Source: Pseudomonadota bacterium
GTDB lineage: Bacteria > Pseudomonadota > Gammaproteobacteria > Steroidobacterales > Steroidobacteraceae
DNA length: 20,144 nt
Direction of reading: 5' to 3'
Assembly: GCA_003242275.1 (NCBI GenBank)
Contig: QGUX01000021.1
Span: 1 to 20,144, forward strand
Shown here: one piece after another, positions 1 through 7,091 of the stretch
Position numbering within the stretch: position 1 is the first letter of the stretch
Layout of the letters: every line of letters starts with the position of its first letter
The notes under the pieces: model-generated
What the model was told of the DNA's origin: nothing
What the model saw: the letters and a program-made list of their open reading frames with translations, nothing else
Database searches by the model: none
Made by a program: the position numbers and the translations under genes

Positions 1-197
1 CGCCCATCCGCGCCGTGCGGCTGGCCAGCGAGGTGCCCGAACCGGTGCGGCCGAAGCTCGAGGTGCTGCGCACCGACAGCAGCAGCTTCCGCGAGGCCAC
101 CGCCGCCCGCCGCAACCGGGCCGACGACTTCTTCAAGTGGTCGGCGGGGTACATCGACCTGTGCAATGTCCCGGTGCCGGTGCGCATCGCGCGCTGA
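1..197 (+). CDS. Probable cyclophilin-type peptidyl-prolyl isomerase, C-terminal fragment
   Basis: The reading frame is already open at the left edge (first complete codon at position 3) and ends at a TGA at 195-197, so only the last 65 or so residues are visible. The tail contains the blocks LEVLRTDS, RRNR and IDLCNVPVPVR. I recognise these from the C-terminus of proteobacterial secreted cyclophilin-type isomerases, in which a variable extension follows the catalytic barrel. The catalytic domain itself lies outside the window, so the assignment rests on this tail alone. A GTG at 15 is internal and should not be read as a start. The gene is followed after 70 bases by the cysteine-synthase gene in the same direction. 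No clear terminator lies between them. Confidence 0.5.
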   Translation, partial: PIRAVRLASEVPEPVRPKLEVLRTDSSSFREATAARRNRADDFFKWSAGYIDLCNVPVPVRIAR

Positions 198-267
198 ATT
201 CCCGTCGTTTAAGATCGCCTTCTTCGATGCAGCCAGCCGCTGCGCCATCCAGGGAGTCCGCCGCAAG

Positions 268-1278
268 ATGAGTCTGCGCAAGGGTTTCGTCGACGCCGTG
301 GGGAACACGCCGCTGCTGCGCCTGAACGGGCCCAGCGAGGAAACCGGCTGCGAGATCCTCGGCAAGGCCGAGTTCATGAACCCCGGCGGCAGTGTCAAGG
401 ACCGCGCCGCGCGCTGGATCGTGCTCGACGCCGAGCAGCGCGGGGTCCTCAGGCCCGGCGGCACCGTGGTCGAGGGCACGGCCGGCAACACCGGCATCGG
501 CATCGCCCATGTCTGCAATGCGCGCGGCTACCGCTGCATCATCGTGATGCCGGACAACCAGTCGCCGGAGAAGTACCGCCTGATCGAGGCGCTGGGCGCC
601 GAGGTGCGCAAGGTGCCCACCGTGCCCTACAGCAACCCGGCGCAGTACCAGCACCAGGCCCGCCGCCTGGCCGAGGAGCTGCCCAATGCGGTGTGGGCCA
701 ACCAGTTCGACAACACCGCCAACCGCCGCGCCCACGTCGAGTCCACGGGGCCGGAGATCTGGGCGCAGACCGGCGGGCGCATCGATGCCTTCGTGGCCGC
801 CGCCGGCACCGGCGGCACGCTGGCCGGCACCTCGGAGTTCCTCAAGTCGAAGAACCCGGAGGTCCGCACCGTGCTGGCCGACCCGCCGGGCAGCGCGCTG
901 TTCAACTTCGTGAAGAACGGCGAGGTGAAGGCCACCGGCTCCGGCTCGATCACCGAGGGCATCGGCATCGGCCGCATCACCGAGAACTTCAAGGGGGCGC
1001 CGGTCGACGACGCCGTGCACATCGAGGACCCGGAGACCGTCAGCATGGTGTACCGCCTGCTGTACGGAGAGGGCCTGTTCCTGGGCAGCACCAGCGGCAT
1101 CAACGTGGCCGCGGCGGTGCGGGTGGCGCGCGAGCTGGGGCCGGGGCACACCATCGTCACCGTGCTGTGCGACGGTGGCGCCAAGTATGTGTCGCGGCTG
1201 TACGACCGCGACTGGCTGGTTTCCAAGGGACTGCTGGAGGCCGCGGAGGCAGGGAAGCGGGCAGCCGGGCGCGCGTAG
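268..1278 (+). CDS. cysK: Cysteine synthase A-type PLP-dependent enzyme
   Basis: This 336-residue fold-type II PLP enzyme probably makes cysteine from O-acetylserine and sulfide in the cytoplasm. The PLP-binding lysine is K44 in NPGGSVKDRAA. The substrate (asparagine) loop is EGTAGNTG at 69-76, and the phosphate-binding loop GTGGT is at 180-184. The sequence resembles the subfamily found in fungi and some proteobacteria (blocks WANQFDNTANR and GPEIWAQTGG) more than E. coli CysK. It carries Ala where the classical loop reads TSGNT. The frame stays open upstream to 166, but the ATG at 268 is preceded by AGGGAG at 251-256 and begins at the family's normal N-terminus (SLRKGFVDAVGNTPLLRL). It ends 19 bases before the flavoprotein gene. 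A cystathionine beta-synthase-like or other beta-replacement activity cannot be excluded. Confidence 0.85.
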   Translation: MSLRKGFVDAVGNTPLLRLNGPSEETGCEILGKAEFMNPGGSVKDRAARWIVLDAEQRGVLRPGGTVVEGTAGNTGIGIAHVCNARGYRCIIVMPDNQSPEKYRLIEALGAEVRKVPTVPYSNPAQYQHQARRLAEELPNAVWANQFDNTANRRAHVESTGPEIWAQTGGRIDAFVAAAGTGGTLAGTSEFLKSKNPEVRTVLADPPGSALFNFVKNGEVKATGSGSITEGIGIGRITENFKGAPVDDAVHIEDPETVSMVYRLLYGEGLFLGSTSGINVAAAVRVARELGPGHTIVTVLCDGGAKYVSRLYDRDWLVSKGLLEAAEAGKRAAGRA

Positions 1279-1297
1279 GCGCCCGATCGGGGGGCAG

Positions 1298-2854
1298 ATG
1301 CGCCTGATACTTCCGCCGGGCATCAGCGAGCGCCGCTTCCGGCGCGCGCTGGATGCCTTCGCCGCGGTGGTGGGCCGCGAATGGGTGCTCGACACCAGCA
1401 CCGACCGCGAGACCTACCTCGACATCTACGCCCCCGGCAACGAGGAACAGCACGCGCCCTCGGCCGCGGTGTCGGTGGAATCGACCGAACAGGTGCAGGC
1501 CATCGTGCGGCTGGCCAACGAGCACCGCATCCCGCTCTGGCCCATCTCGCGCGGCAAGAACTTCGGCTACGGCGGCGCCGCGCCACGCATGGCCGGCAGC
1601 GTGGTGCTGGACCTCTCGCGCATGCGCCGCATCCTCGAGGTCGACGAGCGCTTCGGCTACTGCATCGTCGAGCCCGGCGTGGGCTTCTACGACCTGTACG
1701 ACCACGTGCGCTCGCGCGACCTGCCGCTGTGGCTGTCGCTGCCGGGCAATGCCTGGGGCAGCGTGGTGGGCAATGCACTGGAGCGCGGCTTCTCGGCCAC
1801 GCCCTATGGCGACCATGGCGCGCAGATCTGCGGCATGGAGGTGGTGCTGCCCACGGGCGAGCTGGTGCGCACCGGCATGGGCGCCATGACCAACAACCGC
1901 ACCTGGCCGCTGTTCAGGAACGGCTTCGGGCCCTCCTGGGACCAGATGTTCGTGCAGTCGAACTTCGGCATCGTCACCAAGATGGGCCTGTGGCTGATGC
2001 CCGCGCCCGAGGCCACGCTGTCGATGTCGATGAAGCTGCCCCGGCCCGAGGACCTGGGCTGGCTGGTGGACGTGCTCACGCCGCTGCGCATCCAGGGCAT
2101 CGTCGGCCACAACGTCGGCGTCACCGCCTACCTGGCCTCGGCCACCACCACCTCGCAGCGGCACGAGTGGTACCAGGGCGAGGGCGCGCTGCCCGATTCG
2201 GTGGTGCGCGCCATCATGGAGCGCAACAACGTCGGCTGGTGGAACTTCACCCTGCGGCTGTACGGCGACCCGGAGGTGATCGAGGCGCAGTCGCGGGTGA
2301 TCGAGCGGGCCTTCGCCGCGCGCACCGGGCTGCCCTTCACCGTCTCGCGCTGGCGGCGCGAGGAGGGCACCTACGGCGGGCCGGCGCCCGGCGTGTTCCC
2401 GCTGCAGATCGTCAACTGGCATGGCGGGCGGGGTGGCCACATCGGCTTCTCGCCGGTGCTGCCGCCGGACGGACGGCTGGTGGTGGAGCAGCTCGAGCGC
2501 ACGCGCCGCCGCTACCAGGAGTTCGGCATCGATTACTCGGCCACCTTCTACATCTGCGGCCGGCACGTGATCAACGTGAACCTGATGCTGTACGACCGCG
2601 ACAACGCCGACATGACCGCGCGGGTGCGGGAGCTGTTCCACACGCTGATCCGCGATTCGGCCGAGGCGGGCTACGGCGAGTACCGCACCCACCTGAGCTA
2701 CATGGACGAGGTCGCGGGCACCTTCGACTTCAATGGCCACGCGCTGCGGAGGCTCAATGAGCGGCTCAAGGACGCCATCGACCCGCAGGGCATCCTGGCG
2801 CCGGGCCGCAATGGCATCTGGCCGGCGCGCTGGCGCGACCAGAGGGGGAAGTGA
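1298..2854 (+). CDS. FAD-dependent phenol oxidoreductase, vanillyl-alcohol oxidase / 4-cresol dehydrogenase family (flavoprotein subunit)
   Basis: This 518-residue flavoprotein has an N-terminal FAD-binding PCMH domain (about 30-235; PISRGKNFGYGG near 83-94) and a C-terminal VAO-type substrate domain ending in DPQGILAPGRNGIWP. Family members oxidise para-substituted phenols such as vanillyl alcohol, 4-cresol or eugenol. From memory of the characterised enzymes, H381 in GGHIGFSP aligns with the His of vanillyl-alcohol oxidase that binds FAD covalently. Y462-R463 in GEYRTH align with its phenolate-binding Tyr503-Arg504. Where VAO has LWLDVPD this protein has LWLSLPG, closer to 4-cresol dehydrogenase. 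The ATG at 1298 follows a G-rich ribosome site; the frame extends upstream into cysK but has no family similarity there. Its TGA overlaps the start of a cytochrome c gene by one base, which implies a flavocytochrome dehydrogenase rather than an oxygen-using oxidase. The exact substrate is unknown. Confidence 0.88.
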   Translation: MRLILPPGISERRFRRALDAFAAVVGREWVLDTSTDRETYLDIYAPGNEEQHAPSAAVSVESTEQVQAIVRLANEHRIPLWPISRGKNFGYGGAAPRMAGSVVLDLSRMRRILEVDERFGYCIVEPGVGFYDLYDHVRSRDLPLWLSLPGNAWGSVVGNALERGFSATPYGDHGAQICGMEVVLPTGELVRTGMGAMTNNRTWPLFRNGFGPSWDQMFVQSNFGIVTKMGLWLMPAPEATLSMSMKLPRPEDLGWLVDVLTPLRIQGIVGHNVGVTAYLASATTTSQRHEWYQGEGALPDSVVRAIMERNNVGWWNFTLRLYGDPEVIEAQSRVIERAFAARTGLPFTVSRWRREEGTYGGPAPGVFPLQIVNWHGGRGGHIGFSPVLPPDGRLVVEQLERTRRRYQEFGIDYSATFYICGRHVINVNLMLYDRDNADMTARVRELFHTLIRDSAEAGYGEYRTHLSYMDEVAGTFDFNGHALRRLNERLKDAIDPQGILAPGRNGIWPARWRDQRGK

Positions 2855-3192
2855 TGAGGCACGGCTTCCCGCCGCGCTGCGCATGGCTGTTGCTGCTGCT
2901 GGCGGCGCCGCTGGCCCGGGCCGCGGATGCCCCGGCGCCCGGCGCGCGCGGGCTGTGGCTGCGCCATTGCGGTCCCTGCCACCTGCAGGGCGGCACCGGC
3001 ACCTTCATGCTGGGCCGCCGCCTGGGGCAGGAGCGGGCGCTGCTGGAGGAGCGCACCGACCTCACCGCCGAGTACGTGCGCACCGTGGTGCGCCATGGCA
3101 TCCAGAGCATGCCGCGCTTCTCGCGCGCCGAGCTGCCGGATGCCGAGCTGGAGCAGATCGCGCGCTTCCTGTCCGCGCCCAAGGCTCCCTGA
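2854..3192 (+). CDS. Small exported cytochrome c, electron-accepting subunit of the flavocytochrome
   Basis: This 112-residue protein has a Sec signal peptide (leucine-rich core 12-18, cleavage probably after ARA near residue 23). It has a single heme c site C39-G-P-C42-H43. The best axial methionine candidate is M86 in GIQSMPRFS, the usual MP-R-FS block of PchC-like cytochromes. It is the expected partner of the upstream flavoprotein, taking electrons from FADH2 in the periplasm, as PchC does for PchF in 4-cresol dehydrogenase. The start is the ATG at 2854, which overlaps the flavoprotein TGA (TGATG) and follows GAGGGGG at 2842-2848. A GTG one codon upstream is possible but unnecessary. The overlap indicates translational coupling. 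Confidence 0.85.
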   Translation: MRHGFPPRCAWLLLLLAAPLARAADAPAPGARGLWLRHCGPCHLQGGTGTFMLGRRLGQERALLEERTDLTAEYVRTVVRHGIQSMPRFSRAELPDAELEQIARFLSAPKAP

Positions 3193-3220
3193 CCGGTCCG
3201 CGGCGACCAGCGGCAGGACC

Positions 3221-3250
3221 GGCCCGCCGCGCACTGCGCGGGCGGCGGCC
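3221..3250. terminator. GC-rich imperfect inverted repeat between convergent genes
   Basis: An imperfect inverted repeat with a GCGC-ACT-GCGC core and GGCC ends lies in the 63-base gap between the convergent cytochrome c and glycosylase genes. It could end transcription from both sides. There is no T-tract, so it is not a classical intrinsic terminator. Confidence 0.35.
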
Positions 3251-3255
3251 TGCCC

Positions 3256-3759
3256 TCACACCTCCATCAGCACGCGCCAGCCCTTCACCTTCTGCGCATG
3301 GTTCATGCGCGCGTGCGCCGGGCTGGTGGCCGGCAGCGTGATCCGCCCGATCTCGCGCTGCCGCGGGGTGAGCTGCGGCAGCACGTGGCGCTCGAACAGC
3401 CGCCGGGCGTTGTTGCCGTTGAAGAAGATGGTGCGGATGCGCGGGTGCGTGGTCAGGAATGGCGCGAAGTCGTTGGGCACGATGGACCCGGCGACGATGT
3501 CCGAGTCCAGGCTCGACGTGCGGGTGCAGGCCGCCAGCACGTCCCACACGGCGATGCCGGCCTTCTGCAGCGCCTTCACCCGCTCGCCGTAGGGCAGGGC
3601 GCGATGCACGCCCAGCAGCGCCTGCATGATGTCCCAGAAGGCATTGCGGGGATGGGCGTAGTACTCGTGCGCGGCCAGCGACATGTTGCCGGGCATGGTG
3701 CCCAGCACCAGCCGCGTGGCGCGCGGGGTGGCGATGGGCGGGAAGCTGCGCACGTGCAC
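3256..3759 (-). CDS. Hypoxanthine/uracil-DNA glycosylase family protein
   Basis: This 167-residue single-domain protein belongs to the uracil-DNA glycosylase superfamily. It most resembles the branch annotated as DNA-deoxyinosine (hypoxanthine) glycosylase, which excises deaminated adenine from DNA. Visible motifs are the N-terminal active-site loop GTMPGNMS (20-27), the following HPRNAFWDIM block (36-45), the FFNGNNARRLFE strand-helix (112-123) and the C-terminal DNA-intercalating loop LPATSPAHA (142-150). The length is normal for the family. I chose the GTG at 3759 because GAGGTAA sits about 8 bases upstream; a second in-frame GTG lies two codons in. It begins 5 bases after the stop of the lipoprotein gene, so the two are probably co-transcribed. 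The substrate (hypoxanthine versus uracil) is inferred from the subfamily. Confidence 0.82.
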   Translation of the reverse strand: MHVRSFPPIATPRATRLVLGTMPGNMSLAAHEYYAHPRNAFWDIMQALLGVHRALPYGERVKALQKAGIAVWDVLAACTRTSSLDSDIVAGSIVPNDFAPFLTTHPRIRTIFFNGNNARRLFERHVLPQLTPRQREIGRITLPATSPAHARMNHAQKVKGWRVLMEV

Positions 3760-3764
3760 GGGTG

Positions 3765-4301
3765 TTACCTCGCCGCGCCGGGCAGGGGGCCGCTGCCTGT
3801 GGTGCGCCGGCTGAATTTCCAGCCGTTGCCATCGCGGACCAGCTCGTCCTGGTACCAGACGAAGAACACCAGCCGGGTCGGGCCGCCGGAGGCCTCAGGC
3901 GCGGTGTACGCCCCCAGGCTCACCACCGTCGCCCGGTCGCCGTCCAGCCTGATCGAGGGATTGAACGACAGGTGGAAGTTCGGTGCCGGCAGGTTCATCG
4001 GGTTGCTGCCGAGCGTGCGCTCGAGCTGCCCGCGGATCGCCGCCCGTCCCTTCACCGCCGTGCCGCCGGAGACGTACTCGGCGTCCTCGGTGAACAGCTC
4101 GCCGAAGGCCGCGAAGTCGCGCCGGTCGAGCGTGGCGCCGTAGTCCACCAGCAGCTGGCGGATGGCCTCACGGTCCTCCAGCGCCGCCAGGCGCGCCGCT
4201 TCGGCGGCCGGCAGGGTGGGAGGCGGTTTCGTGCAGCCCGCGGCCAGCGCGGCCAGCAGCAGCGTGGCGGGCAGGGCGGGGATGGGGGACATGCGGAACA
4301 T
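3765..4301 (-). CDS. SnoaL-like (NTF2 fold) lipoprotein
   Basis: This 178-residue protein has a lipoprotein signal peptide with lipobox LAAGC (Cys23), so it is probably anchored in a membrane facing the periplasm. The rest is a SnoaL-like/NTF2-fold domain: an N-terminal helix (EDREAIRQLLVDYGATLDRR), the FAAFGELFTEDAEY block and late beta strands (RLVFFVWYQDELV). Such domains act as small-molecule isomerases, hydrolases or binding pockets, so no reaction can be assigned. An upstream GTG (4307) and a downstream ATG (4292) are possible. The ATG at 4301 is preferred because AGGA at 4309-4312 lies 7 bases before it. It is followed after 5 bases by the glycosylase gene, with no obvious functional link. 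Confidence 0.8.
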   Translation of the reverse strand: MFRMSPIPALPATLLLAALAAGCTKPPPTLPAAEAARLAALEDREAIRQLLVDYGATLDRRDFAAFGELFTEDAEYVSGGTAVKGRAAIRGQLERTLGSNPMNLPAPNFHLSFNPSIRLDGDRATVVSLGAYTAPEASGGPTRLVFFVWYQDELVRDGNGWKFSRRTTGSGPLPGAAR

Positions 4302-4327
4302 GGCCACATCCTAACGGAGGCGGCCGC

Positions 4328-4352
4328 TCCCGGCCCGCGGCGCGGGCCGGGA
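4328..4352. terminator. Perfect 11-bp GC hairpin downstream of the exported four-gene operon
   Basis: TCCCGGCCCGC (4328-4338) and its exact reverse complement (4342-4352) flank a 3-base loop. The repeat lies 8 bases beyond the stop of the MBL gene and before the start of the lipoprotein gene on the same strand. It probably ends or attenuates the long operon. It has no T-tract on either strand, so termination is inferred. Confidence 0.5.
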
Positions 4353-4360
4353 GGATGGGC

Positions 4361-5413
4361 TCAGTGCGGAATGGTGGCGAGCTGGATGCTGCGGTAGGCG
4401 TACTCGAGGAAGGTGTCCGGGTCGCCGAGCTGGGCCTTCAGGGTCTGGCCCGGTTCGCGCATCAGCGGCCGGTCGGCCACCACCTGGCCCACGCCCATGA
4501 ACTCCACGCCGCGGTTGAAGGCGGCGATGTCCTTGGGCCCGAAACCCTTGTTGAACAGCACGAAGAACTGCTTGAACAGGTCCCAGTAGATGTCCTTCTG
4601 CAACACGATGTCCTTGCCGGTCAGCGTGGGGCCGTTGGCCGGGATCACGATGGTGTCGGGATCGACCACCTCGGAAAGGATCTCGTAGGAGCGCACGAAG
4701 CCGTGCATGAAGCCGCCGTTGAGGTAATCGATCAGCGGCCAGCGGTCCGAGCCCACCGGGCCACCCGCCACCAGCACGTTGCGACGCGGGAAGTACACGA
4801 ACAGGTCGCCGTTGGTGTGCGCGCCGGGCAGGTAGCGGTACTCCACCGGCTCGCCGGCGAATTCGAACGAGCCCTTGTTGTAGGTGGTCACCGTGGGGAT
4901 GCCCTCGGGCGCGAGCGGCCCGTAGCTGCCCTCGTACAGCGCCGATCGGTTGCCCACCTTCGCGCCCAGCGCGAGCCTGGTGACCTCGTGGGCGATGATG
5001 GTGCCGCCGGCCTTGCCCACGGCCTCGTTCGAGCCGGTCTGCTCGGGATGCCAGTGGGTGTTGACCAGGGTGTGCACGCGGCTGGTCTTCAGCGCGCCGT
5101 GCAACGCTTCCAGCAGCACGGCGGAGTTGGCGGCCAGGCCGCCATCGATCATCAGCGCGCCCTCGCGGCCGGCCAGCGCGACCACGTTGCAGCCGGCACC
5201 TTCGACCACGGTCAGTCCGGCGACCTCGCGGAAGGCGAGATCACCGGCGGAGATGCTGCGGGCCACGGCGTGGGTGGCCTGGGCGCCGCCGCCAGCGGAG
5301 GCACTGGCGCCCCCCTGGGTGGCGCAACCGGACAGGGCAGCAGTGCCCAGCAGCGAGGTGGCGGCGACGGTTTCGACGCTGCCGCGCAGGAAATGACGAC
5401 GGGAAATGGGCAT
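4361..5413 (-). CDS. Exported metallo-beta-lactamase-fold lipoprotein with a degenerate second metal site
   Basis: This 350-residue protein starts with a twin-arginine signal (SRRHFLRG) followed by a lipobox-like LSGC (Cys30), so it is probably a Tat-exported lipoprotein. The MBL fold is clear: DGG near 90-92, then NTHWHPEQTGSN, GAHTNGDLFVYFP and VIPANGP. The usual HxHxDH motif reads H120-W-H122-P-E124-Q125. The third Zn1 ligand H199 is kept. The Zn2 ligands appear lost: Asp to E124, His to Q125, the usual GD to G217-G218, and the last His to N260. It may therefore bind one metal or none. Residues 270-350 form a helical C-terminal region. The ATG at 5413 overlaps the ankyrin stop (TAATG) and follows AGGA. 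It is the last gene of the operon. Substrate unknown. Confidence 0.83.
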   Translation of the reverse strand: MPISRRHFLRGSVETVAATSLLGTAALSGCATQGGASASAGGGAQATHAVARSISAGDLAFREVAGLTVVEGAGCNVVALAGREGALMIDGGLAANSAVLLEALHGALKTSRVHTLVNTHWHPEQTGSNEAVGKAGGTIIAHEVTRLALGAKVGNRSALYEGSYGPLAPEGIPTVTTYNKGSFEFAGEPVEYRYLPGAHTNGDLFVYFPRRNVLVAGGPVGSDRWPLIDYLNGGFMHGFVRSYEILSEVVDPDTIVIPANGPTLTGKDIVLQKDIYWDLFKQFFVLFNKGFGPKDIAAFNRGVEFMGVGQVVADRPLMREPGQTLKAQLGDPDTFLEYAYRSIQLATIPH

Positions 5414-7089
5414 TACGGTCCTACCGGGTCGACGGGCCAGATGACGGAGTCATACACGGCCGTGGCAATGGGGGGACCCTGCGGCGGCCAGTCGGGGATG
5501 TGGTCGAGCTCGACCGTGGCCCCCAGGCTGCGCAGGAAATCGGCGAGCTGGTGGTTGGGCGGTTCCGGCATCTGCAGGAAGGGCACGTAGCCCCGGCCCA
5601 TCGCATAGTCGAGCGCGGTCAGGCCGTCCTCGTCCTTGGCGTTGATGTCGGCGCCCAGCTCCACCAGGGTCTGGATCACCTGGCGGTTGCCGCCGGCGCG
5701 CACCGCGTAGTGCAGCGGCGAGCCGCCGCGGGTGCGCTGCAGGAAGTGGCGCCTGGCCATCAGGTTGACGTCCGCGCCCTCGGCGGCCAGCAGCTTGATC
5801 AGCTCCACCTGCGGGTTGGGCCGTGCACCCCCCGCGCCGCCGCGGCCGGGTCCACCAGCGCCCGGGCCGCGTCCGCCGCCCGCGGCGGCGTCAGCATCGC
5901 CGCCAGCGGCGGGATTGCCGCCCGTGCCGGGCAGGGGACCCTGCTGCTGCGGCGGGCCGCCGGCACCGGCGGCCAGCGCACCGAAGCCGCCACCGCCACC
6001 GCGCGACTGCACGGCGGCATGGATGGCGCCGGTGCCCTCGGAGGTGGCCAGGCGCACGTTGGCGCCGGCGGCGATCAGCTTCCGGACCAGCTCGATGTTG
6101 CCGGTGCCCACGGCCACCAGGAAGGGCGTGGTGCCACGCGTCCCCCCCCCGCGCACGGCAGGGCGGAAGTAGGTCTGCTGGTTCGGGTTGGCGCCGCGGT
6201 CGATCAGCATCTGCACCACCTCGGCGCCGGTGGTCTGTTGCGGCCTGCCGGAATCCAGCGGGTTGCCGCGGCCGCCGCCGTTCATGTTGGCGATGGCCAC
6301 GTGCAGCGGCGCCTGGCCGAAGATGTCCCACTGGTTCACGTCGGCGCCGGCCTCGATCAGCTTCTTGGCGATGTCCCAGTTGCCGTTCATCATCGCGATG
6401 ACCAGCGGCGGCACGCCGGAGGGATCGGGCAGGTTCACGTCGACGTCGTGCTTCAGCAGGATGTCGACGCACTCGCGGCAGTTCTCGCGCGCGGCATACA
6501 TCAGCGGCGTGAAGCCGCCGCGGTCCAGCGACTTGGCGCGGCTCTCGGCCGTGGCCACGCGCTGGTAGTCGCGCACGGCGCTGCGCGCGTTCACGTCGGC
6601 GCCGTTCTCCAGCAGGAAGGCCACCATCCCGGGGTGGCGGCGCGTGACCGCCCACATCAGCGGCGTCTGGCCGCCGAAGTTCTCCACCGGGTCGACCCTG
6701 GCGCCGGCCTTCAGCAGCACCTTCGCCGCCTCGACGTTGCCGGCGCGGGCCACCAGGTGCATCGGCGTCTCGCCGTCCGGGTTGGCGGTGTTGGCGTCGG
6801 CGCCGTGCTTGAGCAGCAGCTTGATCAGTTCAGTGTGCGCGATGTCCGCGGCCAGCAGCATCGCGTTGACGCCGTAGTTGTTCTCCGCGTTGACGTCGGC
6901 GCCGCGCGCGATCAGGCGCTTCGCCTCCTCGAGATCACCCTGGAAGGCCGCCCACTGCAGCGGTGTGCTGCCGTCCGGGCGGCGTGCATTCACGTCCGCG
7001 GCCGTGTCGGCGATGGCCGGCGAGGCCCCCATGAACATCGCGGCCGCTGTTGCGGCCGCGATGAGTTGCTTCCTGAAGCTGTTCGACAT
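5413..7089 (-). CDS. Exported ankyrin-repeat protein with a Gly-rich insertion
   Basis: This 558-residue protein has a Sec signal peptide (cleavage probably after SPAIA, residue 27). About ten to eleven ankyrin repeats follow, recognisable by TPL..A and GADVN blocks near 39-68, 72-101, 106-135, 140-169, 192-221, 225-254, 258-303, 320-349, a split repeat, and 456-485 onward. Residues about 364-423 are a Gly/Ala/Pro/Gln-rich, probably disordered insertion that splits one repeat: helix one (GAIHAAVQS) lies before it and helix two (QVELIKLLAAEGADVN) after it. The C-terminal 40 residues leave the repeat pattern and are Pro- and aromatic-rich. Ankyrin arrays bind proteins, so a periplasmic scaffold for the neighbouring products is plausible. 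It starts 2 bases after the DUF1552 stop and overlaps the MBL start. Confidence 0.88.
   Translation of the reverse strand: MSNSFRKQLIAAATAAAMFMGASPAIADTAADVNARRPDGSTPLQWAAFQGDLEEAKRLIARGADVNAENNYGVNAMLLAADIAHTELIKLLLKHGADANTANPDGETPMHLVARAGNVEAAKVLLKAGARVDPVENFGGQTPLMWAVTRRHPGMVAFLLENGADVNARSAVRDYQRVATAESRAKSLDRGGFTPLMYAARENCRECVDILLKHDVDVNLPDPSGVPPLVIAMMNGNWDIAKKLIEAGADVNQWDIFGQAPLHVAIANMNGGGRGNPLDSGRPQQTTGAEVVQMLIDRGANPNQQTYFRPAVRGGGTRGTTPFLVAVGTGNIELVRKLIAAGANVRLATSEGTGAIHAAVQSRGGGGGFGALAAGAGGPPQQQGPLPGTGGNPAAGGDADAAAGGGRGPGAGGPGRGGAGGARPNPQVELIKLLAAEGADVNLMARRHFLQRTRGGSPLHYAVRAGGNRQVIQTLVELGADINAKDEDGLTALDYAMGRGYVPFLQMPEPPNHQLADFLRSLGATVELDHIPDWPPQGPPIATAVYDSVIWPVDPVGP
6142..6150. repeat. 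Nine-base C/G homopolymer inside the ankyrin gene
   Basis: Nine consecutive C on the plus strand are read as nine G in the gene, encoding Gly314-Gly316 just before an ankyrin repeat. A one-base slip would shift the frame and remove the last 240 or so residues. It could be a slippage site or a place where assembly errors arise. Confidence 0.6.
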
Positions 7090-7091
7090 GC

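Noticed and set aside
133..1401. Minus-strand open frame of 422 codons opposite cysK
   Set aside because: It shadows a gene with intact PLP motifs and has no domain or ribosome site.
1157..2884. Minus-strand open frame of 575 codons opposite the flavoprotein gene
   Set aside because: It is antisense to a clear VAO-family gene, has low-complexity composition and no recognisable motif.
4361..5413. Calling the MBL-fold protein a beta-lactamase or quorum-quenching lactonase
   Set aside because: The HxHxDH motif and the Zn2 ligands those enzymes need are changed, and the genomic context gives no support.
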